Positions 8,169 to 18,082 of a stretch of 43,447 nucleotides of DNA are shown here, one piece after another. The translations under genes and the position numbers were made by a program. Positions within the stretch are counted from its first letter, which is position 1, and each line of letters opens with the position of its first letter. Origin of the DNA: a virus. The stretch covers positions 1-43,447 of the IMG/VR virus record IMGVR_UViG_3300021057_000007; one strand, 5' to 3'. Below the pieces are notes generated by a model. That model made no database searches and was not told where the DNA came from. It was given only the letters and a program-made list of their open reading frames with translations.

Positions 8169-9017
8169 ATGTCTGTTCCCAAGCGTGGTTACGATACCGG
8201 AGACCTGTTGGCACAAATGGATGCCGACGGATTCATGGCTAATGCAGATGAAGTATCTGTTGTGCAGGGCGGCGATGAGCCTGTTGTGGATACTCCTGCA
8301 GATCCAGAACCACAACCCGAACCGGCACCAACCCCGGTGCCCGAACCGCAGACCCAAGAGCCCGAGGCTCGACAAGAGAAGCCTTGGAAAGAAGATTTCG
8401 ATCTTCTCCAGAATCGCGTAGAGCTGGAGCAGCAGCACCGGGCGCGCAACACGCAGCCCGAGCAGCAGCAAGCACAGACCGAAAAGAGCATCCGTGAGAT
8501 CACGGATACAGAAGAATACTATTCCCGTTTCGAGCAACTCGAAACACAAGCGCGCTCCGCGTTCTCCGCAGTTAGAGCGATGGAGAAAGCGAACGCTATG
8601 CGTGAGCTGGAAGCACTCAAAGCGGATCACCCGGACATTGTTGATCACATTCCTTCTAAGGAAATAGATCGCGCAATCGAGATGCGTTTGCAGTCCGGCA
8701 ACATCGGCACCGATTGGAAGCAAGGCTTCCTCAAAGTTTATGACCTTGCCACCGAAGGCAAGAGATTCAGTTCTGTTGCGGAAGAAAACGCACGACTCAA
8801 GGCAGAGATCGAAGAACTGAAGAAGCAGAAAAGTTCTGATGAACTCGCAAGTAAGCGAGCTCAAAAGAACGAATTGCAAGCAGCGGGATCCGTTCCGCCT
8901 GGTGGCAGTTCGTTTCAATCCCCCGTAGTCCCCGAGAGATCGAGCGGACCCCAAAGGGGCTACAAGGCAGCGGCAAAGAACTTCGAAAGAGATGTTTTTG
9001 CCAGTTTAGGAGGTTAG
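8169..9017 (+). CDS. Putative scaffolding protein
   Basis: 282 residues, acidic and Pro/Glu/Gln-rich in the first 100 residues, then strongly helical and coiled-coil (for example ENARLKAEIEELKKQK near 215-230), with a basic C-terminus that could bind coat protein. It lies immediately before the capsid gene, the usual place for a scaffold. Scaffolds are poorly conserved, so the call rests on composition and position. Confidence 0.72.
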   Translation: MSVPKRGYDTGDLLAQMDADGFMANADEVSVVQGGDEPVVDTPADPEPQPEPAPTPVPEPQTQEPEARQEKPWKEDFDLLQNRVELEQQHRARNTQPEQQQAQTEKSIREITDTEEYYSRFEQLETQARSAFSAVRAMEKANAMRELEALKADHPDIVDHIPSKEIDRAIEMRLQSGNIGTDWKQGFLKVYDLATEGKRFSSVAEENARLKAEIEELKKQKSSDELASKRAQKNELQAAGSVPPGGSSFQSPVVPERSSGPQRGYKAAAKNFERDVFASLGG

Positions 9018-9023
9018 GCATAA

Positions 9024-10046
9024 ATGGCTACGTCGGTATCGATTAACAGTCTGTCTACATATACAGACCACCATTTCATACCAGCCCTTAAGGATAACTT
9101 CTTCTTAGGGTCTGCACTCTGGTTCAAACTGCGCGAGCGGGAAGAAGCAGTTGACGGCGGCGACGATATTCGCTTCCCGATTTCGTACGACAAATCTAAC
9201 GTTGCCGGTCGTTGGGCCGGAAGATTCTCAGCAATCACCCTGCAATTCCAAGATCACGCAACACAAGGCGTTATCCCTGTTTGCCGCTACACCGCTTCAA
9301 TTGCTTTGGCAGATGAAGACGTTGCGAAGAACAGAGGCAGAGCCAAACTTGTAAACCTCATCAAGGCTCAAGTTGAACTTGCCGAGCGCTCCTTGCGCGA
9401 CAAGATGGGCGTCGATGTCTTCCTCGATGGAAGTGCCGATAGTCCTGCTGGATTCACGGGGCTTGCCGCGATCCTCAAGTACAACTCCGGCACTTATGCC
9501 GGCATCTCCAGAGCATCGTCTTCCGGAGCCAAGAACAACCCAACCGGGAATGCTTTTTGGAACGCGAACGTTGTAGCAGCGAATGCCAACACCACCCGCG
9601 TTTTTTGGAAAGGCTCCACCTCGTGGGATAACAGCGCAGTCTTGACCACTGCAAAGATGCAAACCATGTTTGGTTCCTGCACCTTGGACAAGGCTAAGCC
9701 AACGATCATCGTTACGGCTCAAGTTTTGTACGACAAGTACTGGAGCTTGCTCACAGCAATCCAGCAACAGTACACCGATGACACCCTCGGTAAATTCGGT
9801 TTCGACTCGCTGACATTCAACGGTCGTCCGGTTGTCGTTGACGACAACATCGAGGCAGCAACCTCTATGTACTTCCTCAATCTCGATACGTTCGTACTCG
9901 CACCGTATACCGAGATGAACTTCGCAACCTCGCCGTTTATGCGTGCCCCGGACCAAGCAGCAGAATCCAAGCTCATCACATGGATGGGCAATATCTACTG
10001 CGATCGCCCGCAAGCGAACGGCTGGATCACTGCGTTGACCGCTTAA
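9024..10046 (+). CDS. Major capsid protein
   Basis: 340 residues. The N-terminal region resembles a known group of podovirus and siphovirus capsid proteins of HK97-type fold: TDHHFIPALKDNFFLGSALW, then a GGDDIRFPISYDKS motif near residues 48-62. Later come beta-rich segments ending in a cyclic region (QANGWITAL). The short gap after the scaffold gene holds a GGAGG ribosome site. The capsid shell is built from several hundred copies of this protein. Confidence 0.85.
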   Translation: MATSVSINSLSTYTDHHFIPALKDNFFLGSALWFKLREREEAVDGGDDIRFPISYDKSNVAGRWAGRFSAITLQFQDHATQGVIPVCRYTASIALADEDVAKNRGRAKLVNLIKAQVELAERSLRDKMGVDVFLDGSADSPAGFTGLAAILKYNSGTYAGISRASSSGAKNNPTGNAFWNANVVAANANTTRVFWKGSTSWDNSAVLTTAKMQTMFGSCTLDKAKPTIIVTAQVLYDKYWSLLTAIQQQYTDDTLGKFGFDSLTFNGRPVVVDDNIEAATSMYFLNLDTFVLAPYTEMNFATSPFMRAPDQAAESKLITWMGNIYCDRPQANGWITALTA

Positions 10047-10065
10047 TTGAAGGAGATCGAAAACA

Positions 10066-10515
10066 ATGTCTAGTGATTTGCCCAAAATGTTTGGGGACAA
10101 GGTAACGGATATCAACGTTGCCGCGCAGTACCCAGTTGGCACTCGACGCTTCGAAGGTGGGAACGAGTACGTCTACATGCAAGCAGACGATGCTTTTACC
10201 GCCGGACAAGCAGCGAAGATTGACAGCGCCACCGGCGTTAAATGCACCCCGACGGCAGCCGCCACAGACGGTTGTATCGGAGTTGCAGAGATCGCCGTAA
10301 CCGACGAGTACTTCTTCTGGTTGACAGTCCGCGGACCTGCTTCTGCACTCATTGCAGACAGCACTTCCGCCGGAGAAATTCTGGCACCGTCCGCCACTGC
10401 CGGCGTGCTTGCGGTTGCTCCGACTTCGACTGCGCGCAGAAAGGTAATCGGAGAAGCAGCGGAAGCTAATTCAACCGGTGCAGCTGCTGCCAAAGTCGTC
10501 TACTTGTACGGCTAA
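10066..10515 (+). CDS. Putative head decoration protein (DUF2190-like)
   Basis: 149 residues, beta-rich and Ala/Thr/Gly-rich. The pattern of small hydrophobic strands separated by Gly/Ala turns (TDGCIGVAEIAVTDEYFFW, later GEILAPSATAGVLA) matches the small capsid-decoration proteins that follow the coat gene in many phages. AAGGAGATCG precedes the start. It probably stabilises the mature capsid; the family name is from resemblance only. Confidence 0.65.
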   Translation: MSSDLPKMFGDKVTDINVAAQYPVGTRRFEGGNEYVYMQADDAFTAGQAAKIDSATGVKCTPTAAATDGCIGVAEIAVTDEYFFWLTVRGPASALIADSTSAGEILAPSATAGVLAVAPTSTARRKVIGEAAEANSTGAAAAKVVYLYG

Positions 10516-10559
10516 GTCTTTCCTCCCAACGCACACCACCAACAACCGGAGGTTGCCCG

Positions 10560-11300
10560 ATGAACTTGGGTCAAATGAGGCTCGAAGTCCGTCGGGCAAT
10601 CGACGAGTTGACCGCGGATTTATGGAGCGATGCTGAGTTAAACGCCTGGATAAACGAAGGCGCGAAACTTATGACGAGCAATTGCCAGCAGACGCAGGCA
10701 ATATTTCAAAAGACGCTCACATCCGGGCAACAAGAGTATGTCTTGCCCGATGACGTTGACGAAATATTCAGCGTTTACCTGCACAACAACTCCAGTAATT
10801 ACCCGCTCAAACCAATCAAGCCTTCCGGCGGACAATTGGGCTCCGCGTCCTCCGGTACTCCGGGATTCTTTTACACCCGGTATAACTCTTTGCATACCGG
10901 TGATCACGTCTCTACCGGGATAACGGTAACGGCGGCAACGCTCAATCAAGTAGAGCCGAAGTTCGTTCTCGGGTTGTTCCCGGTGCCGGATTCGGCAATG
11001 TCTTTGACGATCTTTTATTTCTCGCGCCACTACGAGATGAAGCACGACGGAGCTATTCCGATGGTGCCGTTAGAGTTCCGGCGCGGGATCGTTGCGTATG
11101 CAACAGCATTAGCCAAAGAGAAAGAGATGGCTTATGCGGAGGCTGACCGTAAGCGCCAGGAGTTTAAGGACTTCAGCGACAGGCTTAAGGAGAAGATGAT
11201 CTCCGAAGGTCACGAGATGGGCTTCCCTTGCGTGAGCCTGGACGATGAGACCGTTCCTATATACGGAGACATCGTTATCAAGTTTGGAACCATGAGTTGA
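10560..11300 (+). CDS. Head-tail adaptor protein
   Basis: 246 residues. The opening, MNLGQMRLEVRRAIDE then LWSDAELNAWINEG, is typical of phage adaptor proteins that dock under the portal ring. A C-terminal helical segment (EADRKRQEFKDFSDRLKEKM) fits that group as well. In the 44 bp upstream the ribosome site GGAGG lies in a small stem (AACC-GGA-GGTT), which may weaken initiation. It is followed directly by the next tail-completion gene. Confidence 0.75.
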   Translation: MNLGQMRLEVRRAIDELTADLWSDAELNAWINEGAKLMTSNCQQTQAIFQKTLTSGQQEYVLPDDVDEIFSVYLHNNSSNYPLKPIKPSGGQLGSASSGTPGFFYTRYNSLHTGDHVSTGITVTAATLNQVEPKFVLGLFPVPDSAMSLTIFYFSRHYEMKHDGAIPMVPLEFRRGIVAYATALAKEKEMAYAEADRKRQEFKDFSDRLKEKMISEGHEMGFPCVSLDDETVPIYGDIVIKFGTMS

Positions 11301-11309
11301 GGTTGAGAG

Positions 11310-12998
11310 ATGCCGAGACTCGGGACGCTTAAGGACACAATAGATGATGCGCTCAAGAGCCTCTATATAGGGGACTTCTCGGGCGGTCTCAATTCGGAGA
11401 TGGATCCAATTGATCTACCGATCAACGCGTCCCCGGATTGTGAGAATGTCAGGGTTACTAAGGGCGGTCGAGTGATCGGTAGGGATGGCACCACTGTAAG
11501 GGTGTCTTCGTTGCCAGCGGCGAACAGCGACGGAGCCGCTTTCTTTTACGACGATAACGGAGAGAGGCGGCTTGTTGTCTTCAACAATGGCGCGCTGTAC
11601 GACTGCACCAGTTATACAGCGGTGCTCATTCAATCCGCTTGCTACACATCAGGCAATAGAGTGGCGGCAACGGTGCTTAACCGAGTCCTTTATTTCTCGG
11701 ACGGTGAGACGATTACAACGGTTGGCTCCGATGATTCCGGGATCTGGAAGTGGGACCCGGTAAACTCTCCAACTTCAGCATCTATTCTTATAAGCGCAGG
11801 GACAGCCGGAACTATCGAGACGCCGGCGGCAAAGTGCTTGACCACTTATGCAGGTTCGCTTGTGCTCGGCAGGATCAAGTATGTTGGTGGCACGTATGCC
11901 AAGCATGCTGTCATGTGGAGCAACGTCAACGATCCGACAACGATCGTCGGGACAAACATTTTCCAGGTAGGGCAAGGGCAAGGTGGAGAGATTAACGCGG
12001 TGGTGCCGATGGCAGTCACCGCAGTTGGTGTCTCTCCGTATCGTGCAATATTCGTCGGCAAGTCCGAGCAGGGGATCTATCACCTTAAAGGGGCGTTGAC
12101 GGTCTCGGATCTTTCCGAGGTTTTGATCAACGCTCCGACCGGGGTATTGGATGGCGCAACGGTACAGTTTATCCCAGGTGTTGACGGTGCCGGCTACATT
12201 GTTTGGCTTGGAACAGATTACAAAGTCTGGTTTACCTCGGGCGTGGAATCCGGGGAGCTGAGTTTGCCAATACGTTCGGAGCTGGCATCTGCGATTCAAG
12301 AGCGCCACATCATCCACACGGATCCAAAGTTCACTAGCGTCCGACACTTCAAGCGATTTCAGTACATCCTCGACATCGGTAAGGACGAGAACGGCGTTTC
12401 CACTGCTTATGTTTATGACTGGGACTTGAAGATTTGGACAAGATATAAGCGCTTCCCGTCGGGCTTCTGGTGTGAGGCTAAGGATACCAACGGGCAAGCA
12501 GCCATTTACTGCGCAGACGGTGACGATCTGCAGCAAGCGGACACCGGGACAACGGATAACGGAACACAGATAGAGCCTTATTGGAAGACGGGATTCGCGC
12601 ACGCGGAGCTTGTGGATATCCTCAAGGTCTGGCACTGGATCTATATCTCTTATATGACCGATGACACTGACCTTGTGATAACGGCAACGGTGAATCACGG
12701 CAGGGGATCAAGTTCGGTCAAAACAATCGCTTTCGATTCGGATGGTTCCGATGCCGCGTCTCTTTGGGACGAGGCTATCTGGGACACGGACACATGGGAG
12801 GTTACCAATCACGAGCAGTATCCGCCGTATAAGCGACGGACGCGGTTGACCGTTGAAACCACCGAGGGTTCAAAGGGATTGCTTAACGGTTATGACGTGC
12901 AAGTGAAGATCGCTCAAAGCAGTGACGGCGGGCATTTTGAAATTCTTGGATTCAATCTTTTGTATCTACCCCGAGGGAGGAAGAGAGTTGCTGTTTAA
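11310..12998 (+). CDS. Putative tail hub/nozzle protein, propeller-like
   Basis: 562 residues. The N-terminus contains GDFSGGLNSEMDPIDLPINA and CENVRVTKGGRVIGRDG, a signature I know from large beta-rich phage tail proteins that sit below the adaptor. The body is a long run of beta repeats with Trp/Tyr-Gly-Asp turns, suggesting a propeller. It likely forms the short tail conduit of the particle. The last 11 bases overlap the next gene. Confidence 0.65.
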   Translation: MPRLGTLKDTIDDALKSLYIGDFSGGLNSEMDPIDLPINASPDCENVRVTKGGRVIGRDGTTVRVSSLPAANSDGAAFFYDDNGERRLVVFNNGALYDCTSYTAVLIQSACYTSGNRVAATVLNRVLYFSDGETITTVGSDDSGIWKWDPVNSPTSASILISAGTAGTIETPAAKCLTTYAGSLVLGRIKYVGGTYAKHAVMWSNVNDPTTIVGTNIFQVGQGQGGEINAVVPMAVTAVGVSPYRAIFVGKSEQGIYHLKGALTVSDLSEVLINAPTGVLDGATVQFIPGVDGAGYIVWLGTDYKVWFTSGVESGELSLPIRSELASAIQERHIIHTDPKFTSVRHFKRFQYILDIGKDENGVSTAYVYDWDLKIWTRYKRFPSGFWCEAKDTNGQAAIYCADGDDLQQADTGTTDNGTQIEPYWKTGFAHAELVDILKVWHWIYISYMTDDTDLVITATVNHGRGSSSVKTIAFDSDGSDAASLWDEAIWDTDTWEVTNHEQYPPYKRRTRLTVETTEGSKGLLNGYDVQVKIAQSSDGGHFEILGFNLLYLPRGRKRVAV

Positions 12999-14088
12999 AC
13001 AAACGCTAGGCTGGGTGGCAGCCGTAATCTTGATTGTGTTTACCTGCCGGGCAACGACGGCGGATACGCTAACGATCCCGAACTCGTTCACTTCCGGGAC
13101 AACGATTCAATCGTCCCAGATGAACCAGAACTTTACCGCTGTCAGCAACCTGATCAACGGTAATATCACCAACTCCAACATCAAGGCGGCGGCGGCAATT
13201 GCCGCGAGCAAGATCGATTTCTCTTCGGCGTGGTCCGGAACTGCAGCAGTCACGCTCAGCCGGACTTCAGCGAATCAGACATGTCTCGGCACAAAGGTTG
13301 CAGCGGATGCGGGAAACCGGCTCAACATCCAAAGCGATGGCGCTTTGCAGTGGCTATTGGGCGATGCCACGGGCAGTGGCGTTCTCTTGGGGCAGTGGCA
13401 CAACGGAACTAAATACTGCGCATTCCGAACCAGCGACGCAGCGTCCACCTATAATTACCAGCCGCTTGCAGCAGGAGATGTGCGCCTGTTCGGCAAAGCA
13501 AGCTTATCTGCGTATCCAAACTTCGACATCTTCATGGAGAATGGCGGCTCTGATGTTTTGGTTCTCGACATGGGGGTGAACTCCACTCGGGGTCCAGAAC
13601 TGGGTCTTGGTTCGTCAACCGTACAAGCCGATGTTTATTTGAGGCGGGAATCAGCCGGTGTGCTTGCTGTCCGCAATGCCGCTGACAGTGCTTACGAAGA
13701 TGTGAAGTGTGACAATCTTACCGCTGCCACTGCAGTTACTGTTGGTGGCAGGTCCTTGGCTCGATACACATCAACAGCACAAACAATCACCGCCGCCGGT
13801 TCCCTGACACTGGCTCACAGCCTGGGAACGACTCCAGCTAAGGTATGGGCGCATCTTAAGAACACCTCTGCGGAGTTAAATTACTCGGTCAATGATCTTG
13901 TGCCGATCTTTCCGACGGGGAATACAGGCGGATTGAACGTTGGCTTTCAGTGCGTCCCGGATGGCACGAACCTGAACATCCGGTTCGGCAGTGCCGCTAA
14001 CACATTCCAGATCATCAACAAGACAACCGGCGCATTGGGCAATATCACCAACGCCAATTGGAACATCATCTTTTATGCCGAGCCCTAG
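12988..14088 (+). CDS. Tail-fibre-like protein with signal peptide
   Basis: 366 residues from TTG 12988, chosen because GGGAGG at 12975-12980 is well spaced and because this start exposes a signal peptide (MLFKQTLGWVAAVILIVFTC). The body is Ser/Thr/Asn/Gly-rich and beta-structured, beginning with an NSFTSGTTIQSSQMNQNF segment typical of fibre proteins. The C-terminus (residues about 260-366) resembles a receptor-binding beta domain. The export signal on a presumed virion protein is unusual and shared with neighbours. Confidence 0.65.
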   Translation: MLFKQTLGWVAAVILIVFTCRATTADTLTIPNSFTSGTTIQSSQMNQNFTAVSNLINGNITNSNIKAAAAIAASKIDFSSAWSGTAAVTLSRTSANQTCLGTKVAADAGNRLNIQSDGALQWLLGDATGSGVLLGQWHNGTKYCAFRTSDAASTYNYQPLAAGDVRLFGKASLSAYPNFDIFMENGGSDVLVLDMGVNSTRGPELGLGSSTVQADVYLRRESAGVLAVRNAADSAYEDVKCDNLTAATAVTVGGRSLARYTSTAQTITAAGSLTLAHSLGTTPAKVWAHLKNTSAELNYSVNDLVPIFPTGNTGGLNVGFQCVPDGTNLNIRFGSAANTFQIINKTTGALGNITNANWNIIFYAEP

Positions 14089-14132
14089 CAACACGGGCGG
14101 CTTGGCAGTATTCTTGAGTTGAGGTACGACAA

Positions 14133-14711
14133 ATGGTAGTAGGTACGGGTTCGGTAGGGATGGCAGGTGGTCCGGTTGTTTCGACAACCAACCAAACGAT
14201 CGCCACTACAAACAACGCTAACGAGCTCCAGAGCGGCGCTCAAAACAACACCTTCACCCCGGGGCAACAAGCGCTCCAGGGGCAGGCTGCCAACTACATA
14301 TCCAATATACTATCCGGTGGAGCAATCCCGCAGAACATGGGGTTGCCGCAGTCCGTGTATGATGCGGCGTTCCACAACTTCAACAAGTACCAGGCGCCGA
14401 TGCTTGCGGCTCAACACGGAGCCGGCAGTCCGGCGATGAACGCGAGCATGGAGGAATTGAACCTGCAGCTTGCGGGGATGGCGGGACAAAGAGCAACCGG
14501 TAATGCGCTGGATGCTTTCAGCCAGGCGGCGAACTTTGCGCTTAAGCCGATCGGACAAACCAACACCAATACCCGGGTTGCCTCGGGCAATGAGACGCAG
14601 AAGACCAACAGTGTATCCACAACTACCGATGTAGGAGGTCTCCTCGAGCGAATTGCTTTCGCTTCGGGAGGCGGGTTTCCCTCCGTCTTCGGGTCAACCG
14701 GTTCCGTCTAA
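14133..14711 (+). CDS. Gly/Asn/Gln-rich hypothetical virion protein
   Basis: 192 residues, low in charge, with an Asn/Thr-rich start and a helical middle (NASMEELNLQLAGMAGQRA). It is the first of four consecutive low-complexity or large genes (14133-21309) in the position of internal or ejection proteins. Its end overlaps the next gene by 59 bases in another frame. Role inferred from position only. Confidence 0.55.
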   Translation: MVVGTGSVGMAGGPVVSTTNQTIATTNNANELQSGAQNNTFTPGQQALQGQAANYISNILSGGAIPQNMGLPQSVYDAAFHNFNKYQAPMLAAQHGAGSPAMNASMEELNLQLAGMAGQRATGNALDAFSQAANFALKPIGQTNTNTRVASGNETQKTNSVSTTTDVGGLLERIAFASGGGFPSVFGSTGSV

Positions 14712-16083
14712 TCCCCTCGATCCAAATCAAGTCGCCAGCGGCGGCGGGCAGCAACCGGGACCGGGCACGGGAGCCGGGGGACAGCAGCCTCCGTATTATC
14801 CGGGGCAACCGCAAGTTCCTCAACAAGCGCCTACCTATTACGGGCAGGGCGGATTAACGCTGCAAGGCGGGGTCTCTCAGACCGGGGCGCCGGTTTACGG
14901 CGGCGCCGGGGATGCCAACTATGCGAGCTCCTCTGTTACCGGCACAATACGACAGCCGATTACTTACGGCGATCAAGCGAACACGCTTGCCGCTGTTGCT
15001 CAAGGGCGAGCAGATCAAGCCAACGCAATGGGCTTGACGCTCCAGGGTGCCGCCAATCAATCGGCATCCGACCAATGGGAGCATTGGGGTTCAGTCGCGC
15101 AAGGAACCGGGGGATTCGGCACGGCTCCGCAGATCTACCAGGGCGGGCACGATTACTCCGCATACATCAACGAACCCGGAGTTAATAAGGCTCTCGTTCC
15201 GGACAACATGGAAGCAGCTTACGGCGGGCAACCGGGTTACCATCTGGGAGTATTACCGAGCGCTCCAAGCGGTGGCAGTAACTTCGGCGCCGGCTCCGAA
15301 TACAACTCTCAAGGCTACATTTACGAACCCGGATTCACTCCGGGGTCAACGGGAGCGCTTAGCGGCAAGCCGCTCTTTGCGCCTTACAACAACGGTGATT
15401 ATTCAACTCAAGTATCCGGAACGATCATGGGCGGCATGACAGGTTCACCGCCTGCGGTGGCGCTGCCAGGCGTTAACAGCGGCTACGGTCCAGGAGCCGG
15501 CACGCCTGCTGCAAACGGCATCCGTAATGGTGGCTGGATTGAAGACGACAATATCAACTCGATCCAGTTCATTCCGGATCCGAATAATCCTGGCAAAGGG
15601 ACGTTTGTTCCAAACACAGCTACGGGTGGCACAGCCTACGGAACCGGCATGACTTACGCGCCTGGCTATGTGCCGGAGCTGGGCACTGCTGCCAATATGA
15701 AGAACTACTATGACGGTGTTCTTGCCGCCAATCGTCCGGGCGCTAATTCGGCAACCATCGACACGATAACGATCCCGAGGTCTCAGCTTCCGGGAGCTAA
15801 TCTATCCGTATCCGGGAAGACGCTTGCACCGCAGCCAGCGCCACCACCGAAGGCGAAAGCATCAGCGCCTGTTAAGGCAGGCGTCCCGGTTGCCGCCGCA
15901 CCGCGTCCAGTGGCAGCACCAGTTGCTCAACCGGTAGCAGTTGCAAGACCTGCACCTTCCCAAACCCAGGTTGCGCAAGTTGTGCAGGCGCCGGTATATA
16001 CGGGAATCGTTTACAACCAGAAGCCTGTTTACGGCGGCGCCGGGGATGCTAATTATGCCGGCGGCGGATACGCAAATTTATAG
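14653..16083 (+). CDS. Gly/Pro/Gln/Tyr-rich repeat-flanked protein
   Basis: 476 residues from TTG 14653, the only usable start because a stop lies 19 bases upstream and no other start follows for about 70 codons. The sequence is disordered (GTGAGGQQPPYYPGQPQVPQ). The motif VYGGAGDANYA occurs near residue 82 and again near residue 460, encoded by a 32-bp DNA repeat. A Pro/Ala-rich hinge (residues about 395-440) precedes the second copy. Probably a virion protein; function unknown. Confidence 0.6.
   Translation: MLSLREAGFPPSSGQPVPSNPLDPNQVASGGGQQPGPGTGAGGQQPPYYPGQPQVPQQAPTYYGQGGLTLQGGVSQTGAPVYGGAGDANYASSSVTGTIRQPITYGDQANTLAAVAQGRADQANAMGLTLQGAANQSASDQWEHWGSVAQGTGGFGTAPQIYQGGHDYSAYINEPGVNKALVPDNMEAAYGGQPGYHLGVLPSAPSGGSNFGAGSEYNSQGYIYEPGFTPGSTGALSGKPLFAPYNNGDYSTQVSGTIMGGMTGSPPAVALPGVNSGYGPGAGTPAANGIRNGGWIEDDNINSIQFIPDPNNPGKGTFVPNTATGGTAYGTGMTYAPGYVPELGTAANMKNYYDGVLAANRPGANSATIDTITIPRSQLPGANLSVSGKTLAPQPAPPPKAKASAPVKAGVPVAAAPRPVAAPVAQPVAVARPAPSQTQVAQVVQAPVYTGIVYNQKPVYGGAGDANYAGGGYANL
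14893..14924 (+). repeat. 32-bp direct repeat, copy 1, inside a gene
   Basis: GTTTACGGCGGCGCCGGGGA and the following bases match 16027-16058 with two mismatches. The copies are 1134 bp apart, exactly 378 codons, so recombination between them would delete the middle of the gene in frame. Confidence 0.9.
16027..16058 (+). repeat. 32-bp direct repeat, copy 2, inside a gene
   Basis: This is the second copy, near the 3' end of the gene; the first 23 bases are identical to copy 1 and both encode VYGGAGDANYA. The differences fall at synonymous positions, which implies selection on the peptide. Confidence 0.9.
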
Positions 16084-16093
16084 GAGCTAGCAG

Positions 16094-18082
16094 ATGGTCT
16101 TGATGGGTGGAGTAACCGAGAATGTTTTAGGTGGATCACCTTCTAATGTGGTGCCTTACCTGCTGTCCGGTGGCATCGATATCAACGTCCCCATAGGTGG
16201 TGGCGGATACCCGCCTGCGCAGATCCCGCAAGTGCCGGTAATCGTAAACGTGCCACCCGCACAACAAGCGCCTCCGCAGACTACCGAGTTCACCTACGAG
16301 AAGTTCCGGAAGCCGGAGTTTGCTCCACCGATTCCTTACAAGCCATATAATGATATCCTCCAGAGATACCCGCAAGCAACAGCGCAAGCGTTGGACAACT
16401 CGGACTTTATGCCCAATGTTGAGCGCACTGTAAGCGATGCTGCGGACTTTGCGATTCCGCGTAATGCCGGATCTCCGCAGCCCGAGCAAGGGTATGCGCG
16501 TCCGCTTAACGCGCAGCCTGCCAATGTTTACGGTGGACCGAGCGCTTATGGTGGCAACGTCCAGGGCAACGGCATGCAGCAGCAACCGCAGGGCAACCCT
16601 TATGCTGACATCGTTAACAACCTGCCGGCAAACGTAAGCACCCCGCAGCTTGAAGCTGCCCGAGCAAATCAGAACATGATGAACCAGTATCTCGGACAGG
16701 CAGTAATGCAGGGTCCGCAGTACGTCCCGAACCTTCGGGGACCGGATCAAATGACGGGGATGCAGCGGTTCTTCTGGAGCAATCCAGGAATGAACAAGAT
16801 GTATAACGCTCAGCAGGTAGGGATCAACCAACAAAACGCTATCCGCCAGCGCGAGCATGCTGCGAAGCTTTCCGCTTTGACGCAGATGATCGACAACCAA
16901 TTAAGCAACGAATCCTCCAACGCGAGGGAAGTCTTTCAACAAGGCTGGATGACTGCGCGCGAAGTAATAAAGATGGCGCACGATCAGCGTCAAGGAATCC
17001 AGAAGACCGTCAACGAACTCGGCAAGCAATTGCTCGACATGGCACCGGAGCCAGGGGAAGCAAGAGATAAGTTGATGGCAGGGATGATCCGCAGCATGGC
17101 GGAATCGGGAGCACCGATGGAAGCAATCAACGCTTTCCGGCAGTACCGCACCGCGCCGAATCCCAAGGGCATGGCTATGCAGGACAACCGTGAGCTTAAG
17201 GGAGAGCGGGACACGATCAAATTGCAGGTTGAGAAGGCAACGCTTGGAGATAAGATTGCCTCGTCACATGAAAGACGTAAGCGCTTGGAGCAAACTAACC
17301 CTGCGGCAATTGCTCTTGCTAATTCAAGAGCTGCAATTGCTGCTCTCGATGAGCAGATCAAACGCTCTTACGGGGACGAGACGGCGCGGGTCAACCTAGA
17401 GCGCAAGAAGCAGATTCTTGCAGAGGGTAACGGCGAGATGCAAAACAAGGCGCTCAGCACAGCCCGCACGGTCGTCTCTCAATACCAACAGAAGGAAGGT
17501 ATCCTCAACAATACCTTCGATCCGGCGCGCAAGGCGCAGATCAAGAAAGATCTTCAAACTATGCGCGGAGACTACGAGGACGCTTTGGAGATCCAAAGAC
17601 AGCTCGGGCAGCAGCGGACAGCTTCTGCCGGCGTTGGCTTCGACAAGAGCAACAAGGTTATCCCTCAAGCTGCATACGACTTCTACAAGAACAACCCGCA
17701 GAAGATGCCAAAGGCTGCTTTGGATAAAGCATGGAAAGAGCAATACGGAACCGAGCCTCCAGGTTCGCCAGCACCAAAGGGTGAGGAGCCAGAGCTAGGA
17801 TTGCACACGGTAGCGGGCGGCACTCGCTCCGCAAACTCCAAGCAAGACAAGAGCAGCGCGGCGGTGGCGTACAGTGACGGCAGCCAGACTCAAGCTCAGT
17901 TTTACAAGGGTGCCAAGGTCGGCAAAGCAGGCGGGGTTGATGGGGTCTTGAAGCAGCCGCCTACGTCGAAGCCGGACATGGATGACTACACCGAATGGGT
18001 CAAGAGTTCGGGACCGGTGGAGCTTCAACGCGGTTATCCAGGTAAGGGCAAATGGAAAGCTGATGGAATGGGCGGTAAGTAA
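16094..18082 (+). CDS. Putative internal virion protein with coiled coil
   Basis: 662 residues. The first 170 are Pro/Gln/Gly-rich and disordered; residues about 225-480 are long amphipathic helices (for example RQREHAAKLSALTQMIDNQL). A basic, Gly/Lys-rich C-terminus follows. The architecture recalls helical proteins stored in the head and ejected with DNA in podoviruses. ATG 16094 follows GGAG with good spacing. The stop overlaps the start of the next gene (TAATG). Confidence 0.6.
   Translation: MVLMGGVTENVLGGSPSNVVPYLLSGGIDINVPIGGGGYPPAQIPQVPVIVNVPPAQQAPPQTTEFTYEKFRKPEFAPPIPYKPYNDILQRYPQATAQALDNSDFMPNVERTVSDAADFAIPRNAGSPQPEQGYARPLNAQPANVYGGPSAYGGNVQGNGMQQQPQGNPYADIVNNLPANVSTPQLEAARANQNMMNQYLGQAVMQGPQYVPNLRGPDQMTGMQRFFWSNPGMNKMYNAQQVGINQQNAIRQREHAAKLSALTQMIDNQLSNESSNAREVFQQGWMTAREVIKMAHDQRQGIQKTVNELGKQLLDMAPEPGEARDKLMAGMIRSMAESGAPMEAINAFRQYRTAPNPKGMAMQDNRELKGERDTIKLQVEKATLGDKIASSHERRKRLEQTNPAAIALANSRAAIAALDEQIKRSYGDETARVNLERKKQILAEGNGEMQNKALSTARTVVSQYQQKEGILNNTFDPARKAQIKKDLQTMRGDYEDALEIQRQLGQQRTASAGVGFDKSNKVIPQAAYDFYKNNPQKMPKAALDKAWKEQYGTEPPGSPAPKGEEPELGLHTVAGGTRSANSKQDKSSAAVAYSDGSQTQAQFYKGAKVGKAGGVDGVLKQPPTSKPDMDDYTEWVKSSGPVELQRGYPGKGKWKADGMGGK

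Noticed and set aside
8067-8954. 295-codon leftward frame
   Set aside because: Its Leu-rich translation is the expected shadow of the Gln/Glu-rich scaffold gene on the other strand.
9297-10142. 281-codon leftward frame
   Set aside because: It is antisense to the capsid gene, which has a recognisable sequence and ribosome site.
11775-12698. 307-codon leftward frame
   Set aside because: It is antisense to the propeller-like tail gene, with Arg/Cys/His-rich shadow composition.
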